Assembly: GCA_916048095.2 (NCBI GenBank) | Contig: OU696578.1 | Span: 5,445,826-5,509,825, forward strand | DNA: 64,000 bases | Reading direction: 5' to 3' | Source: Sacculina carcini | Lineage: Eukaryota > Arthropoda > Thecostraca > Sacculinidae | Part shown: positions 41,479-52,678 of the stretch, piece by piece | Position numbering within the stretch: position 1 is the first letter of the stretch | Layout of the letters: the number at the start of each line of letters is the position of its first letter | The notes under the pieces: generated by a model | Database searches by the model: none | What the model was told of the DNA's origin: nothing | What the model saw: only the letters and a program-made list of their open reading frames with translations | Program-made: the position numbers and the translations under genes

Positions 41479-43630
41479 ACAACAACAACAACAACATGTA
41501 TTTGATTTAGCGCACATAGCAACAATGGCGCGATTACAAAAGAACAAAAATAGCACAGAAAAAAAACAAAAGCTACACGTCGACGCAATATGAAACAAAC
41601 ATTGAGCGCAATAAATAATCATCAGAATGAAACATACACACACAGTAAGAATAAGAAATCCACACACATTTTCAGTACAAAGATAATCAGGTAGAGATAG
41701 GAGATAGAAAAATTGCTTACAGGACACAAAAAAACACGTGAATGCAAAAAAACAAAGGCAAGCAAAAGATGAGGGTGCACTTTGAGCAGCTAAATCTTGG
41801 CATATGGTGTAAGGCAATGAGATGAGCGATAAAAAGATTTAGAGAATAAGTATGTGCGCAGAGATGAAGTGAAAGAAGAGAAAGAGGGAGATAGAAGGAC
41901 ATGAGATGGAAGTGAGTTATAGAAACGAGGGGCAAAAAAGGTAAATGATTTTGCTGACCAGGGAGATTCACACAACGCTCTAGGATATTGTAGAGGACGT
42001 GAAATACGGGTGATGGGATTTGAGACACGAGATAACAAACGTACAAGATATTCAGGCTGATTGATGCCGTTCAGCAGTTTGAAAATAATACAGGAGAGAC
42101 GGAAATGAATTCGCGGAATAATAGGTAGCCAACGAAGATTGTACAAATGATGAGATGTATGAACACGAACAACGGGTGAGGGGACAAATCTACAACATTG
42201 ATTGATCACCGTCTGAAATGGTTTCAAATAGCATCGCGGAGTGTTGAAATATAAAACAATACAATAATCTATACGAGGAAAAACCAGTGTTTTGATGAGC
42301 TTGATGGCAGACGCTTGGTCGAGGAATGGACGTATGGGATACAGCGCGCGTAGAATAAGACGGCATGTACGTGTGACAGAACTAATATTATTGCTAAAGA
42401 TGAGAGAGGAATCCATAATTACACCCAAGTTTCGCACTGACGAACGTAAAGGAAATGGAAGAGTAGGTGGAGTTAGACGAGGAGGGTGAAAAACCATGAA
42501 TTCAGTTTTAGTAGAATTTATGAGAAGACGACGAGAAGCAGCCCATGATGAAATATCCGATAGAAGTTCAGACATATAGGATGAGCAGTGAAACGGAAGT
42601 GGACATAGCAGTTGAATGTCGTCGGCATAGATATGAAAAGCCACATAATAACGTTTTAGAATAGGACACAGTGAGGACATATACAGGTTGAAAAGAGTGG
42701 GACCGAGAATTGAGCCTTGAGGAACTCCTGAATTTAAAGGAACACGATCGGAAACAACATAATTAAATTTAACGGAGTAAGAACGGCCTGAAAGATAAGA
42801 GCGCATGAGGGAAAATGCCTTGGAAGAGAGACCAAGATGCGATAAATCATCAAGCATGATTTTGTGGTTTACTAAATCAAACGCTGATGACATATCCAAC
42901 ATAACAATTAGGACAGAATGGCGGAAGGAGAAATGAGATAACACAACGTCAACAACAGATGTGAGAACAGACTCAGTTGAATGGAAGGGTCGGAAGTCAG
43001 ACTGGTAAGGATCTAAAACATCGTTAATAAGAGGAGAAAGTTGGGTGAAAATAACGGATTCTAACAACTTGGAGGTGAGATTGATAATTGAAACAGGACG
43101 ATAATTTTTGATGATGGAAGAATCAAGTGTTGGTTTTTTCAAAATTGGGTAGACAATAGCATGTTTTTCAGGTATAAAAGAACCATGAAGTAATGAGAGA
43201 TTTACTATATACAAAAAATAGGGAGCGAATAGAGTAATCGAGTGAGAGAAGGCCTTAAAATTAATAGGATCGGCGGGAGAGGCAGATATTTTTATTGATG
43301 AAAGTAAGGATAGGATATCAGAGAGGACGACATGAGTAAAGGAAGAGAGAGTAGTTGATGAAGTAGAGTGTGTGATTTTGTGATGTGTAGCTGGAATGCT
43401 GTCATCTGTAGTTTTCACTTTATTCCAGAAGAACGTTGCAAATTCAGAAGCAGTGGTTGAACAGGTTGTAGATGTGGAACGACGGCCAGAAATAGTGTTT
43501 AGAGTCGACCAGAGCAGTTTCTGTGAGACCGAAAGTGAGGTCAGTTTAGATTTGTAGAAAGAGCACTTAGCATCAGAGAGAGCGGCCAGATAAGCTGCAC
43601 GAGACGAGCAGTAGGCGGACCATGCTGCTG
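41479..43630 (-). mobile_element. CR1/L2-like LINE D, 5'-truncated, (GTT)n tail
   Basis: On minus, the 3' UTR carries the tgcgctaaatcaaata form of the LINE 3' box and a GTT tail (41479-41496 on plus as AAC). The left end in ORF2 lies between endonuclease and RT; no ORF1 or endonuclease is present. It lies within the hAT-like element 41054-44484. Confidence 0.88.
41790..43625 (-). CDS. LINE D ORF2 fragment: reverse transcriptase
   Basis: Open minus-strand frame; ATG-type starts are irrelevant because the 5' end is truncated (frame open to about 43625). The linker reads SAYCSSRAAYLAALSDAKC and LWSTLNTISGRRS. RT motifs: KKPTLDSSI, NYRPVSIINLTSKLLE, YQSDFRPFHSTES (G to D in the usual QSGFR), LDMSSAFDLVNH, GVPQGSILGPTLFNLYMSSL and the catalytic YADDIQLL. 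SSVRNLGVIMDSSLIF, PRIDYCIVLYF and APRFYNSLPSH follow. It diverges from LINEs A and B, so it is another subfamily. No stop was seen in over 600 codons, so the insertion is fairly young. Confidence 0.9.
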   Translation of the reverse strand, partial: AWSAYCSSRAAYLAALSDAKCSFYKSKLTSLSVSQKLLWSTLNTISGRRSTSTTCSTTASEFATFFWNKVKTTDDSIPATHHKITHSTSSTTLSSFTHVVLSDILSLLSSIKISASPADPINFKAFSHSITLFAPYFLYIVNLSLLHGSFIPEKHAIVYPILKKPTLDSSIIKNYRPVSIINLTSKLLESVIFTQLSPLINDVLDPYQSDFRPFHSTESVLTSVVDVVLSHFSFRHSVLIVMLDMSSAFDLVNHKIMLDDLSHLGLSSKAFSLMRSYLSGRSYSVKFNYVVSDRVPLNSGVPQGSILGPTLFNLYMSSLCPILKRYYVAFHIYADDIQLLCPLPFHCSSYMSELLSDISSWAASRRLLINSTKTEFMVFHPPRLTPPTLPFPLRSSVRNLGVIMDSSLIFSNNISSVTRTCRLILRALYPIRPFLDQASAIKLIKTLVFPRIDYCIVLYFNTPRCYLKPFQTVINQCCRFVPSPVVRVHTSHHLYNLRWLPIIPRIHFRLSCIIFKLLNGINQPEYLVRLLSRVSNPITRISRPLQYPRALCESPWSAKSFTFFAPRFYNSLPSHVLLSPSFSSFTSSLRTYLFSKSFYRSSHCLTPYAKI

Positions 43631-43652
43631 GCGGAACATGCTGTATTTGTCA

Positions 43653-43714
43653 CCTAACCTAACCTAACCAAACCTAAGCAACCTACCTAACCTAACCTTA
43701 CCAAACCTAACCTA
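43653..43714. repeat. Interstitial telomere-like (CCTAA)n
   Basis: About eight CCTAA units with variants (CCAAA, CCTTA) just beyond the truncated 5' end of LINE D. Confidence 0.85.
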
Positions 43715-43775
43715 CGGTAATCGCGAGGAACGGCTTATTATCACAGGCTCTGCTTAGAACTTTCCCCGCGCTCTC

Positions 43776-43829
43776 GTTTTATGTCTCAAACGGCCAGTTT
43801 CAGTTTTATGTCTCAAACGGCCAGTTTCA
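43776..43829. repeat. 27-bp perfect tandem duplication
   Basis: The unit starting gttttatgtctcaaacggcc occurs at 43776-43802 and 43803-43829. Part of it (ctcaaacgg) recurs near 43849. Confidence 0.9.
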
Positions 43830-44599
43830 GCGGCCTCTAGCGGATTGTCTCAAACGGACATTATTAGCTCCGGTATGGTCTTGGCGCGCCCATGGCACGG
43901 GTCGGATTATGTAGAGTGGCTAGTCTCCCTCACATGATCTTGAATCTCACCTTGTAGCATCTATAGGCAACGAAAGTTTTAAACCGCGTCCAATTGCGAA
44001 AGCAGTCGATTTTAAACACCCACATATGTTTGCAAAGTCCAAACCAAATACCCAGTGGCCTTATTTATGAAAACCTAGTGACTAAAAATCGTTTTGTCCA
44101 TGGAGGTTAATTCATGTTTGTTTTCAGAGTAAACACAGTTTTTTTAAACTCAGAGGTTTCTCAAAATAGTGTTTTTTCATAGAAACTCAAATGTTTTGTC
44201 GTAAATATTTAGGATTTCTCATAAATACCAACTACAATGTTTCCCTAGCAAAAACCAAAAATGTTAATAAAAAAATTCCCATATCGTGCAAACCCATAAA
44301 ATCATGCCAAAAGTAATATGTATGAAGATTTAAAACTCTATTAATGAACTCATTTACTAATTCTGAAAATATTTCATCATTCCTATATGAGAAAAATAAT
44401 TTCTGTCAAAAAACAATTTAAAAAACATGTTTTTTATAAAAAAAACACTTGGTTTAAACCATGGTTTAAACCAAACAAACTCTGTCTCAGGGTAATTCAT
44501 ATTATCGACGTGTTGTCTGACGCTTTTAGGGTTATTTGCTCCACATCGAGCCAATTTTTCCTGTGTTCACACACATACACACATTTACTTGAAATTTCT

Positions 44600-44840
44600 C
44601 AATCTCATGTAACAAGCTCTCTCAGTGTGATGGAAGTATTTTTTCTAGACTCACAAGAAGAAATTCTAATATCTCAGGAGTCTTGCGACACGTTGAATCT
44701 CCTTTTGGTTTCGGCGTAATCTGATGAATTTGCAGCCATTTGGATGCGGTATTCAACTTGATTCCCAATGCCAGAGTTACGTCTCGCCAATTGCTGCCGT
44801 GTGCATTAACGACGCGATCTCTGTCAGCATATTTCTATTG
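44600..44840 (-). pseudogene. Helix-turn-helix start of an IS630/Tc1-type transposase, relic
   Basis: Minus-strand translation reads DRDRVVNAHGSNWRDVTLALGI, then TASKWLQIHQITPKPKGDS and, after small shifts, ILEFLLVSLEK and ITLRELVT. That order (HTH with W, PKPKG linker, ITLxE) is the N-terminus of DDE_3-type transposases. The catalytic part is absent here. The family seems to be that of 56366-57118, which keeps the complementary part. Confidence 0.5.
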
Positions 44841-45009
44841 ATTGGAATAACACGATTTATAAGAATAATTATTGATGGTGCTTGTGTGCACTTCAACGCC
44901 CATTTCAACGAACAATGCGGGCTCAAATATGTATGTGGACGTAATCATGGCGTGTGTATTGCACGTTTGAACTCACTCAATAGACTTCTCACACTGACTA
45001 ACTAACTGT

Positions 45010-45785
45010 TTCAAGTACGAACCGCAAGTGACAAACACAAGTGGCGTCAGTCCACCAAACAGCCAATCAGCGATTAACAGGTCAAGAACGCACCGCCGCA
45101 AGCTAAAACCAATTCAGCAAGCATACATGCGGGGCACACATACATACACTCACACACTGAAGCAAACCTGCCTAACACATACACGTGCACTCATAGACAT
45201 AGCCAATCATACACACTTAGCACTCATAGACACTCATAGCACTTATATACTCATAACACTGATAGACATGCCCTAACACATACACATGCAGGCACAGAGG
45301 CACACAGACAAACATACACTTACACTCAAATATACCCACAGACGCTCATCAATCATGAATAAGGCTGAAAGCCGTAACAGTGCTTAGTACTGTTCAATAA
45401 GGCTGCCAACTATAACCAGAATTAAAATGAAATTTTTAAATTAAACATGAAGCTGAAATTCCTAGGATATTGAATATCATATGACTTCTTCAAATGATTT
45501 CATATTAATAATAAAATACATTTTTTTATTTATATTTCAACACGAAATTCATAATTCGCAAACTAAACTTTCACTTTTGTTAAATTGATATTTTTATTAA
45601 ATTCATTCTTGTTAAATTCCTGTAAAATATATTTTTGTAAAATTGTTAAATACCTGTAAAATATACTTTTGTAAAATTGATTTTCAGTTTTGTAAATTTG
45701 ATTTGTAAATGGTATAGATTTGAGAAGAGTTCTGGTTCACTCAATTTGATTTCACAATCATGTATGCGTGGTGTGACGTAGTTAT
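45010..45785. other. CA-rich block (45100-45350), then unassigned AT-rich DNA
   Basis: Degenerate CACA/CTCATA-type tandem repeats, similar in style to 34.6-34.8 kb. No gene was recognised. Confidence 0.4.
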
Positions 45786-47320
45786 TATTTTTTAAATTGA
45801 GCTTATTGCTCTGTAGTCACTTGTTAATCACCAGGCGCCGGATTCCTTGACAACCGTGTGTACTGGTAACGACCAAGCATAGTCTGACGGTTTTATCACA
45901 CCGGTTTTCAACAGAGAATCTTTTTCGGCCTTGATTGCCCTCTGTTTCTTAGTCTAACGTCTACGTGTAGTCTTCACTGGAGGCGCGCTGCCAGTATCAA
46001 TCTTGTGCACCACAGAATTTTTGCTACCAGTACAGATCTGTTTGGGTGCAATCAGCTCCGGAAACTCATCAAATAGCTGGCGGACAAGTTTTGCTACCCA
46101 TTTTGTATCGTTGATGACGGGACAAGTGAAGGAAGAAGGGCTTATTTGCGTTTGGACACGCATGAGTGTTGTAGAATCCCGTATACATCTGGATCCACAA
46201 GAACCACAACTTTGAAGGATCACCAAAAACGTTACCCAGTAGTGGCTGAGTTACATCCGCAATAACAAAATTCCTTGGGCAATTGTGTCTGAGGCTATTC
46301 ATGACAACGTCTATGCGGACTTCAAGTACAGTAATGTCTTATGTAGAGTTTCAAATGGTCAACACTCCACAACGCAAGAATATTGGCGAATACTAATCGA
46401 ATAACAACCTCAAAAACCCAAAAGCCAAGGCAAGCAGGCAGCAGCCAAGTCAGCAGTCCACTAAGCGAGTACAATAGTAATGCAGAATGTCAAACACTGA
46501 ACATACAGACACTCTGCGCGCAATACAACACCCGAATCAACAGAACAGGCGCTACAACACAACCGCCGCGTTGCCATGCTAACGGTCACTGAGTACAATT
46601 GTAGTTACGTACAACGCGCACAATACAACACACGCTACAAGGTTTGCCGGTGTAGCAAACACCATACGATCCGGCGCAAACCTCCTCAAGCAAAACGCAT
46701 TGTCCACACAATATTATTTCTAACAATATTGAATGATGGCGGCACCGCTTGCCGATAACTGCGTGTTTGTGGTCTGCAGTCCCCTGTTGATTATCCGCGG
46801 TGGTAATACTGAAATGTCTACTTCCTTGTCTACTATAAAACCACTATATCAAGATCCACCCCGGGTACGACCTTGAGGAGTGGTTGACCCGATGTCGTTT
46901 GGATCGAGTTGAATCATACATAAATCATATATGAATCTACGCGCTCGACTTCCGCCTATCCGAGAAACGGAGTTTAGGTGGCAAAGTTTCCCACTCAGTG
47001 TTGCTTGTCAACCACCTGGACGACGGCATCTTCGGTGCGTATTTTGCAGTCTGCACGTGGACAGGCGTGGTAATCTGCGCGTGGGCAGGCGTGGTAATCT
47101 GCACGTGGGCAGGAGTCTGCGCGGGGGCAGGCGTTTCGGTCAGTTTTGGAGTAGGCATTGCCGTCTGCATGGAAACAGACCCGGACGCCCGCGCGGTAGC
47201 AGACCCTGACACCCCCCCAGGCTGCAGACCCTGACGCCTGTTCGGATGGAACAGATTTTACATCCTGCTTGGTTGCATGCTCTTCAGCCTGCTTAGTCGT
47301 CAATTTCCTTACCTGCGTGA
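45786..47320 (-). pseudogene. Ty3/gypsy relic: gag tail, protease, start of RT
   Basis: Reading minus from the right: a basic gag-like C-terminus (WLTSNTEWETLPPKLRF, DRRKS), then a protease near 46790-46850 reading FIVDKEVDISVLPP (usual VDTGADxSVxPP, catalytic residues mutated) and NTQLSASGAA. The linker at 46010-46080 reads LFDEFPELIAPK and VVHKIDTGSAPPVKTTRRR, and after a stop RT starts with TKKQRAIKAEKDSLLKTGVI, KPSDYAWSLPVHTVVK and a broken SDYRAIS. The rest of pol is missing. Many stops indicate an old copy. No LTRs were identified. Confidence 0.65.
47055..47135. repeat. Minisatellite inside the gypsy relic
   Basis: About four imperfect copies of an ~24-bp unit (gtggtaatctgcgcgtgggc and variants), in frame on minus as TTPAHAQI-like repeats. 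Confidence 0.8.
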
Positions 47321-47759
47321 TAAGAAGCTCAGATCGGTGACTCTCAGGGTCTGAGTTCTATCCAACAACAGACGTGGGCATATGCCGAGCTACATATGTC
47401 GAGGCATTCAGGCGTACACTTTGATTTATGGATTCCGTCGTAGCAACAAAATTCATGCTCATGCGCTTGGTCAGACTTATATGGCGAGACAGTGTCAATT
47501 TAGACAAAAATGATTGGACAGTGACATACTGACATGTAGGTTTATTGCATTTGAAAGAGCAGCTTGCCACTTGCAGCTACGAGGAGACGAACTGCAAACA
47601 ACAGCTAAGCGTTCCTTTTCATTCCTATCCCCCTTCGTAATGCTGGGCGATTTCAATTCACATAGTTTTTACTGGGGCAGTCATAATTAATTTAGTCATA
47701 ATTAATTGTGTTGTATTGAATTTCACGTCCTTCCACGTAGTGGGTCTTATGGACAAGAA
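47321..47759. other. Unassigned DNA
   Basis: No supported feature was recognised between the gypsy relic and the next LINE relic. Confidence 0.4.
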
Positions 47760-47959
47760 ACATTCATACATGTATGGTTATACAGACATAAGCATAAGTA
47801 CGTTAATAATAGATAATTGCCATCAAAACAGTCAGGAAAATAAATGGATGAAACATAAAACCAATAAATTATGGGGCAACCTCTGGTAAGACTGGGTAAT
47901 ATCAACGATTCAAGGAAAAACCAAATATGAATTAGAAACAGGTGCCGCCCGTATGCGCG

Positions 47960-48510
47960 AGCTGCTCTGCGGGCAAAATTGCCGTACGCAACTGAGTTTT
48001 GTCGCCGGCACTTCCAGAGGGAACGTAGATTTAATGGTGCACAAGGATTGTTCAGCGACGCCCCGGTCAGCATAAAATCGCTTCGCCCCACCATCTCACA
48101 GATACTGTGCCAGCCAAGGCCATACAACGCTGAAGAGACACTGTCATGCTTTTGCCTCGCGAATATCAGCTGAGTCCCAATCTCATCACATCCTCTGGTT
48201 ACACCCAGTTGCCGGCGATTGATGCTCCTCCCCAAACTGACACTCAATATCTGAGTGTCGGTAAGACCAGCGACTCTACGAGCCTTTTGGACAGTATTGA
48301 AGTCGGAATTTTGCGCAGCTTGGATGGAGTAGATATGAAGGCATTGCAGCATTTTACAACGTGATCAACGTGAATTTCTTTGGCTAGAGTCTGGTCGAAT
48401 GTTACGCCCAGTAGTTTTATTGAATGTTGAGACTGAATTTTGACGATATAAATGGTCAAGCTAAAATTGTCCGCTTTTCTGAGAAGCTCTCTTTTACTGA
48501 CGATAACCAA
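47960..48510 (-). pseudogene. RT C-terminal relic of a second non-LTR family
   Basis: Minus strand gives KRELLRKADNFSLTIY, IKLLGVTFDQTL, HVDHVVKCCNAFISTPSKLRKI and LVESLVLPTLRY, then in another frame FNTVQKARRVAGLTD and LGWHSICEMV. This is the post-YADD region of a LINE reverse transcriptase (LGVTFD...HV...LR...LVES...LRY...Q...A). It differs from the CR1/L2-like copies here (they read LGVIFDSSLSF...RLDYC), so it is a separate family. Frameshifted and truncated. Confidence 0.6.
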
Positions 48511-48540
48511 TCGGGTTTTTTATTCACAGTTAAACGTTTT

Positions 48541-49640
48541 TGGACGTACCACCCATAGATGGACTCCAGGCAGACTTCGGCGTTGGATCGCGACAATATT
48601 TTGAGCGGTTTTTAACTGATTATGCTATTTCAATTGAAAGCGGTCGCTAGACGTCCAATACTATTGTGCAATGTGTATTACACAATGCTTTTACGTTGGC
48701 CTCTAGGCGGTCCGTATTATTGCACAATATTTTGGTTTGTCAAAATATTTTGCCATTTGGAAGCGATATTGAAGGTTTTACAGTAAATTTGACAATCCTG
48801 AGCAAAGACGTACACATTTATTGTGCAAATAGCCAGTCTCTGCCAGATAACGAACTTCGAAGCATGATGCCACCACGTGGTGCGCTCAGTGAGCACCATA
48901 TAACCGAACAAGCCACCCACATTCAAACGCACGCTCATGCACTCACGCCACACCCCCACTCTCATTCATACAAATAACTAAACATATTTGTTAAAAAACT
49001 AAAATGGGGAAAAATAGACCACCGCGCTAGTTTCAGCTGTATCGCAATCAAATACCTCCATCGCGTTGATTGAAGTCGTTGACGAGCTGGACTGTCGACG
49101 TCGATATCATGGCAGTGACCACTACCCCAATTGGATGAGCTCACTGACACACCAGGTTTGGCTGTCCGCCCCCTCTCGCCGGTATGGAATCTGCCACAAG
49201 TCTCACCTTTAAGTGCCTGGGCATGCGCAAGTCACGTGGAGACCAACTCAGTGGTCACAGACTGCAGTTTTTGCTGCACAACGACTCTTATTCGTTACCG
49301 GTCTACTGTAGTGCGTACAGCTAACAGCCCAGTATCTATCATACACTTGGTAACATCATAGGTACACATACAGACGGTCGACAGCAGTTCTGATTCCTTG
49401 GCGCTCTTCCGGTGAGACTGCATGGGAACATACCTGTGTCGGCTTAGTTATATATATTAGCTTCAAATCCGCGTCGGTCACGGGAGCAATACTTTCATTT
49501 TTCACTCGATTTATTATTTTTTTATTTTTAGCTCCGGGAGAAGGATAGGACAGAAGACAGATGCCGTTACAGGGGGCACCAAATCTGCTGAATAATCTCC
49601 ATCGCCCTCGTGCTGACAGTAGTTCCTCGAAGGGAAGAAA
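48541..49640. other. Unassigned DNA
   Basis: Several short non-coding-looking frames and a CA-rich end near 48915-48970. No supported feature. Confidence 0.4.
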
Positions 49641-49654
49641 GAGAGGGTCCGCTT

Positions 49655-50080
49655 TTAGTCGCCTCTCACGACACGCAGCGGGTACGGCGGCAGTATTATT
49701 ATCCCCTGACCGCAGGGGCGAAGTGAGAAAGTCTTCACTCGAAATGAGACAGCTAGGTATTCCATAGGAGGTTTCGCAACGTTGACCAGTTTTTTTGGTG
49801 TCGGCATTTGCATTTTGGGTTTGCTCACAACTGACACCTCAATATCAGGGCTTCCGTCCAATGCTCTTGCTACCTTTGTTACCGAGTCCGTGGTGGCACA
49901 TTTTACCATCATTCCGCCGGATTTGGTGGCACGTACCTGCGTCAATGGGGCCGCAGATAGTGCCGTCGCCAACTACTCTGCCCTTATTGGCTCTGCTTTT
50001 GCTTTTCAGCACAATTACACTGAACCTGACTTTTGACTGGTTGCGATCAGAAACAGAGTTTGAAAGCGCTCTACAAAGTG
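49655..50080 (-). pseudogene. Non-LTR retrotransposon ORF1 (gag) fragment, frameshifted
   Basis: Two minus-strand frames join into a gag-like core: KVRFSVIVLKSK in one frame, then TQVRATKSGGMMVKCATTDS, VTKVARALDGSPDIEVSV and PKKLVNV in the other. The pattern FSVxV...V...RxxGxxxxC...V..A...I.V is that of Jockey/I/R1-type ORF1 RRM-like domains. Knuckles and ORF2 are not found next to it. Confidence 0.5.
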
Positions 50081-50214
50081 AAGGCTTGCTGTTTATATTT
50101 TTCAGCAGCGAAGTGCGAAATTTGACCAACCAGTTGTCAATGACCGAGGACACTGCCGTCATTGAATAGATGGCTACGAAACTCGAAACTGCCTTGCACA
50201 TTTGACAGCTGTTA

Positions 50215-50740
50215 ATCGGATTGGCCACGCCGTCGTCGTCGATCGTTTCCTACTCTGGCTTCAGCAGCTCCTTTCTTTCACCTGCCCTCCAGCACCAGCA
50301 GCCTCTACCAGCGATCTTACAGCTGCCCGACGACGAGTCCAATACAAGTGCAGGCGGGACGACGAGCAACCCTCGGCTGCAGCTCCTCTGCTGCCTCCTG
50401 TTAGCACCATCCTCTACTGCCGTCCCCCTGTACACGGTAACCTGACACGCTGCCGACCACCTCCATCACGTCTTCCAGGTTGTTGCTGATACCGGAGGGC
50501 ACTGTCTCCGCTGATAAAGCCGAGTCGCAGACAAAAATAATTTCAAAACAAAAAGATCCGAAATAGCTTGAAGAAGAACATAAAACTAAAACTGTATTAA
50601 CAGATAGGCTCGCGTGGGCATCAATGCCCCACCCGCGCCACATTTTGTCACAACCCGACAACACTTTCAACACGACTCAAACGCGCTCACACACTCTTTC
50701 TCTCTCTCACACACAACACAGTCAAACCACACCTAACTTG
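50215..50740. repeat. GC-rich dispersed repeat, copy 2
   Basis: Shares blocks with 35990-36190 (see that entry), then ends with gatccgaaatagcttgaag (compare aagccgaaatggcttgaa at 36342-36359) and a CACA-type tail at 50690-50730. Low-complexity open frames only. Confidence 0.6.
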
Positions 50741-51282
50741 TATATTATGGGTGGATAATGATACAATCCAATAGCCACATATATTGCGTAAGTTGCTAGC
50801 TGCCTATTATACACAAACTCATGCGTTGTGTTGAAAATAACTGAAATTTCGCTATGGTGAAATGTGAACATATTGGCCACAAGCCGCAGTCGCATTCACC
50901 ACCGTTGCTACGCCTTTGACACTACGATGGCCGAGGTGAACTATTGCAGAGTATGATAATATACTGGTGTTTGTGACTAATATGTTCATTGGGCAAAGTC
51001 AGTTGTAGTACCCCGCGGTATCTAACAGTCTTGTGTAGTACGACTAATACGACCGGCCAAATGAGGTTTACCACGGAAGATGAGCAATGTCATCTTCAGG
51101 TGGCAGCGGATCAAATAGTTCAAAATAGCACACTCCATTGATGTTATCCTCGTCGTTGGACCGCAGTTGACCATCGTTGGACCCATCATTTAGGTTGGAC
51201 TCAGTCGGGCAAATGTATTGTGTGAGTTCATTACTAGTCGGCGAAGCACAAACGGTTGAGGAAAGAAAAAGAGTTATCATTT
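50741..51282. other. Unassigned DNA
   Basis: No supported feature. A 70-codon acidic minus frame (51068-51280) has no recognisable motif. Confidence 0.4.
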
Positions 51283-51990
51283 TCAGGTGGAGACGTTCTG
51301 GACCGTCTGGAAGTCACGAGGGCTCACTTCATGAAGGTCATCCTCGCTGATGTGTAGCAGAGATAACGTAGCATTCTGCTGAGATTCCATGTGAACATTC
51401 CATGTGATGCCTTCTTGGCGATTATGAGCGCTATGAGGACCGCCTGCATCTCGCCGAGATAAATGTTGTGGACTGCCGCGCGCAGGTTCACCGTGAATGT
51501 CTGCCGTGGTGTGACAATACATGTGGCCTTGGTGGACGCGTCGGTGGCGATGGTGATCAGTGCGTGGTGGCCGAGTGAGCGGCGCCCCTGCGGCGTTGTA
51601 GGCTGCTGTTTCCGCCGCCCTGCTTAGAGTGTAGAAAGTGCCCGTCACCAAGGGCGACGGCTGGCGCAGGGTGCGGAGTACGAATGCCAAATACCCCGCC
51701 AGTCGTTGTCACCATTCGAAGGACGTTGCACCGCCGGCAGAAAAGTCGTACTCAGGTGTGCTCCCAACGACAGCTGAAAACTCAGAAAGGAAAGGCGTTG
51801 CTGGGGCTGCCACCGACATTTGGATGGTTTGGTCTGGACGCCCGGGTCCCTCACGATGGCCTGTCGCAGTTGATGGGGTTCTCCCAGTACCTGAAAATCA
51901 TCAATTTATGGATAAACCCGCTTGTCTGGCAGGGATTTGCTGCCGCAATCGATCGGCTCACCGCTTGCATCAAATGTCACCTAGGTTTTC
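51283..51990 (-). pseudogene. RT-RNase H relic, probably DIRS/Ngaro-type
   Basis: Three minus-strand frames line up. Residues from 51854 read DPGVQTKPSKCRWQPQQRLSF, LSFQLSLGAHLSTTFLPAVQ; then YLAFVLRTLRQPSPL and LVTGTFYTLSRA; then a third frame, ATDASTKATCIVTPRQTF and HNIYLGEMQAVLIAL. The pattern P-x-K-C...P-Q-Q...FL-F-x-L after the RT palm, then an RNase H TDAS and an E-M-x-A-V-L-x-A-L helix, is typical of tyrosine-recombinase retrotransposons. The catalytic palm and the recombinase are not visible, so the class is tentative. Two frameshifts. Confidence 0.45.
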
Positions 51991-52432
51991 AGTAGTACGG
52001 CCCAATACACAAATTTGTATTAGGTAGGTCCACCAAAAATTTGAACTTTTTCCGATAGTATTTTTCAGACGCTCTGTTTGCTCCAAATATACGATATATT
52101 AAAAATATCCTTCCCTTTCTATTATTTACGTGTTAATTTATGGTTTTCATCAAACTATTGTACATATTTGGACTTTAACATTAACATTGATATAATTCAA
52201 ATTATGATAAATCTTGTTCTTTTGGATAAGTAAAAATTTGGCCGAGTTTTGTACCCATAGATAGCTCTGGCCATTAAGTCCACCATAGAATATATGGAAT
52301 ATAATTTTCGATGATAATATGGGATTAATAGCCGGAATCTACGATAACTGGCAAGCATTGTATATTAATGCTTCAAATGTAATTAACACTTAGACGTCAA
52401 TACTTTCTCAACCTCGTGTTGCATTGCACCTA
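51991..52432. other. Unassigned AT-rich DNA
   Basis: No supported feature. Confidence 0.4.
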
Positions 52433-52676
52433 GGGATGCATAAAACGTTTTTTTGGTCGAGTTTTTTTCGCAAACTTATTTTTTAGTTTTTTGTTACTTT
52501 GATTTTTAGGTCTCCACCCAATTTTCTTCGGATAATGGATTTCAATATATACAAAAAAGAGTGTATGAATTAAATATGAATTCAATTAAATTGAATTGAA
52601 TTCAATTTAATTCAATATGAATATTTGTCCCTTCACGTATCTTATTTCTAGGGTTATTTAAAAATTATACAATTAA
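52433..52676. repeat. Partial copy of the 38836-40384 hAT-like family
   Basis: TAGGGATGCATAAAACG followed by gtttttt-rich DNA and a caattgaattcaatt-type stretch resembles the left end at 38836. No matching right end was found, so it is truncated, possibly by the next MITE. Confidence 0.5.
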
Positions 52677-52678
52677 TA

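Larger units (their letters stand above)
41054..44484. mobile_element. hAT-like non-autonomous element, 3.4 kb including a nested LINE
   Basis: Ends CAGGGTTTGAAAAAAACC and (reverse complement of the right end) CAGAGTTTGTTTGG, with identical 8-bp TSDs TCTCAGGG (41046-41053 and 44485-44492). Subterminal aaaccatg/catggtttaaacc motifs are inverted. The interior holds LINE D (41479-43630), a telomere-like run and a tandem duplication. No transposase was seen. Confidence 0.85.
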
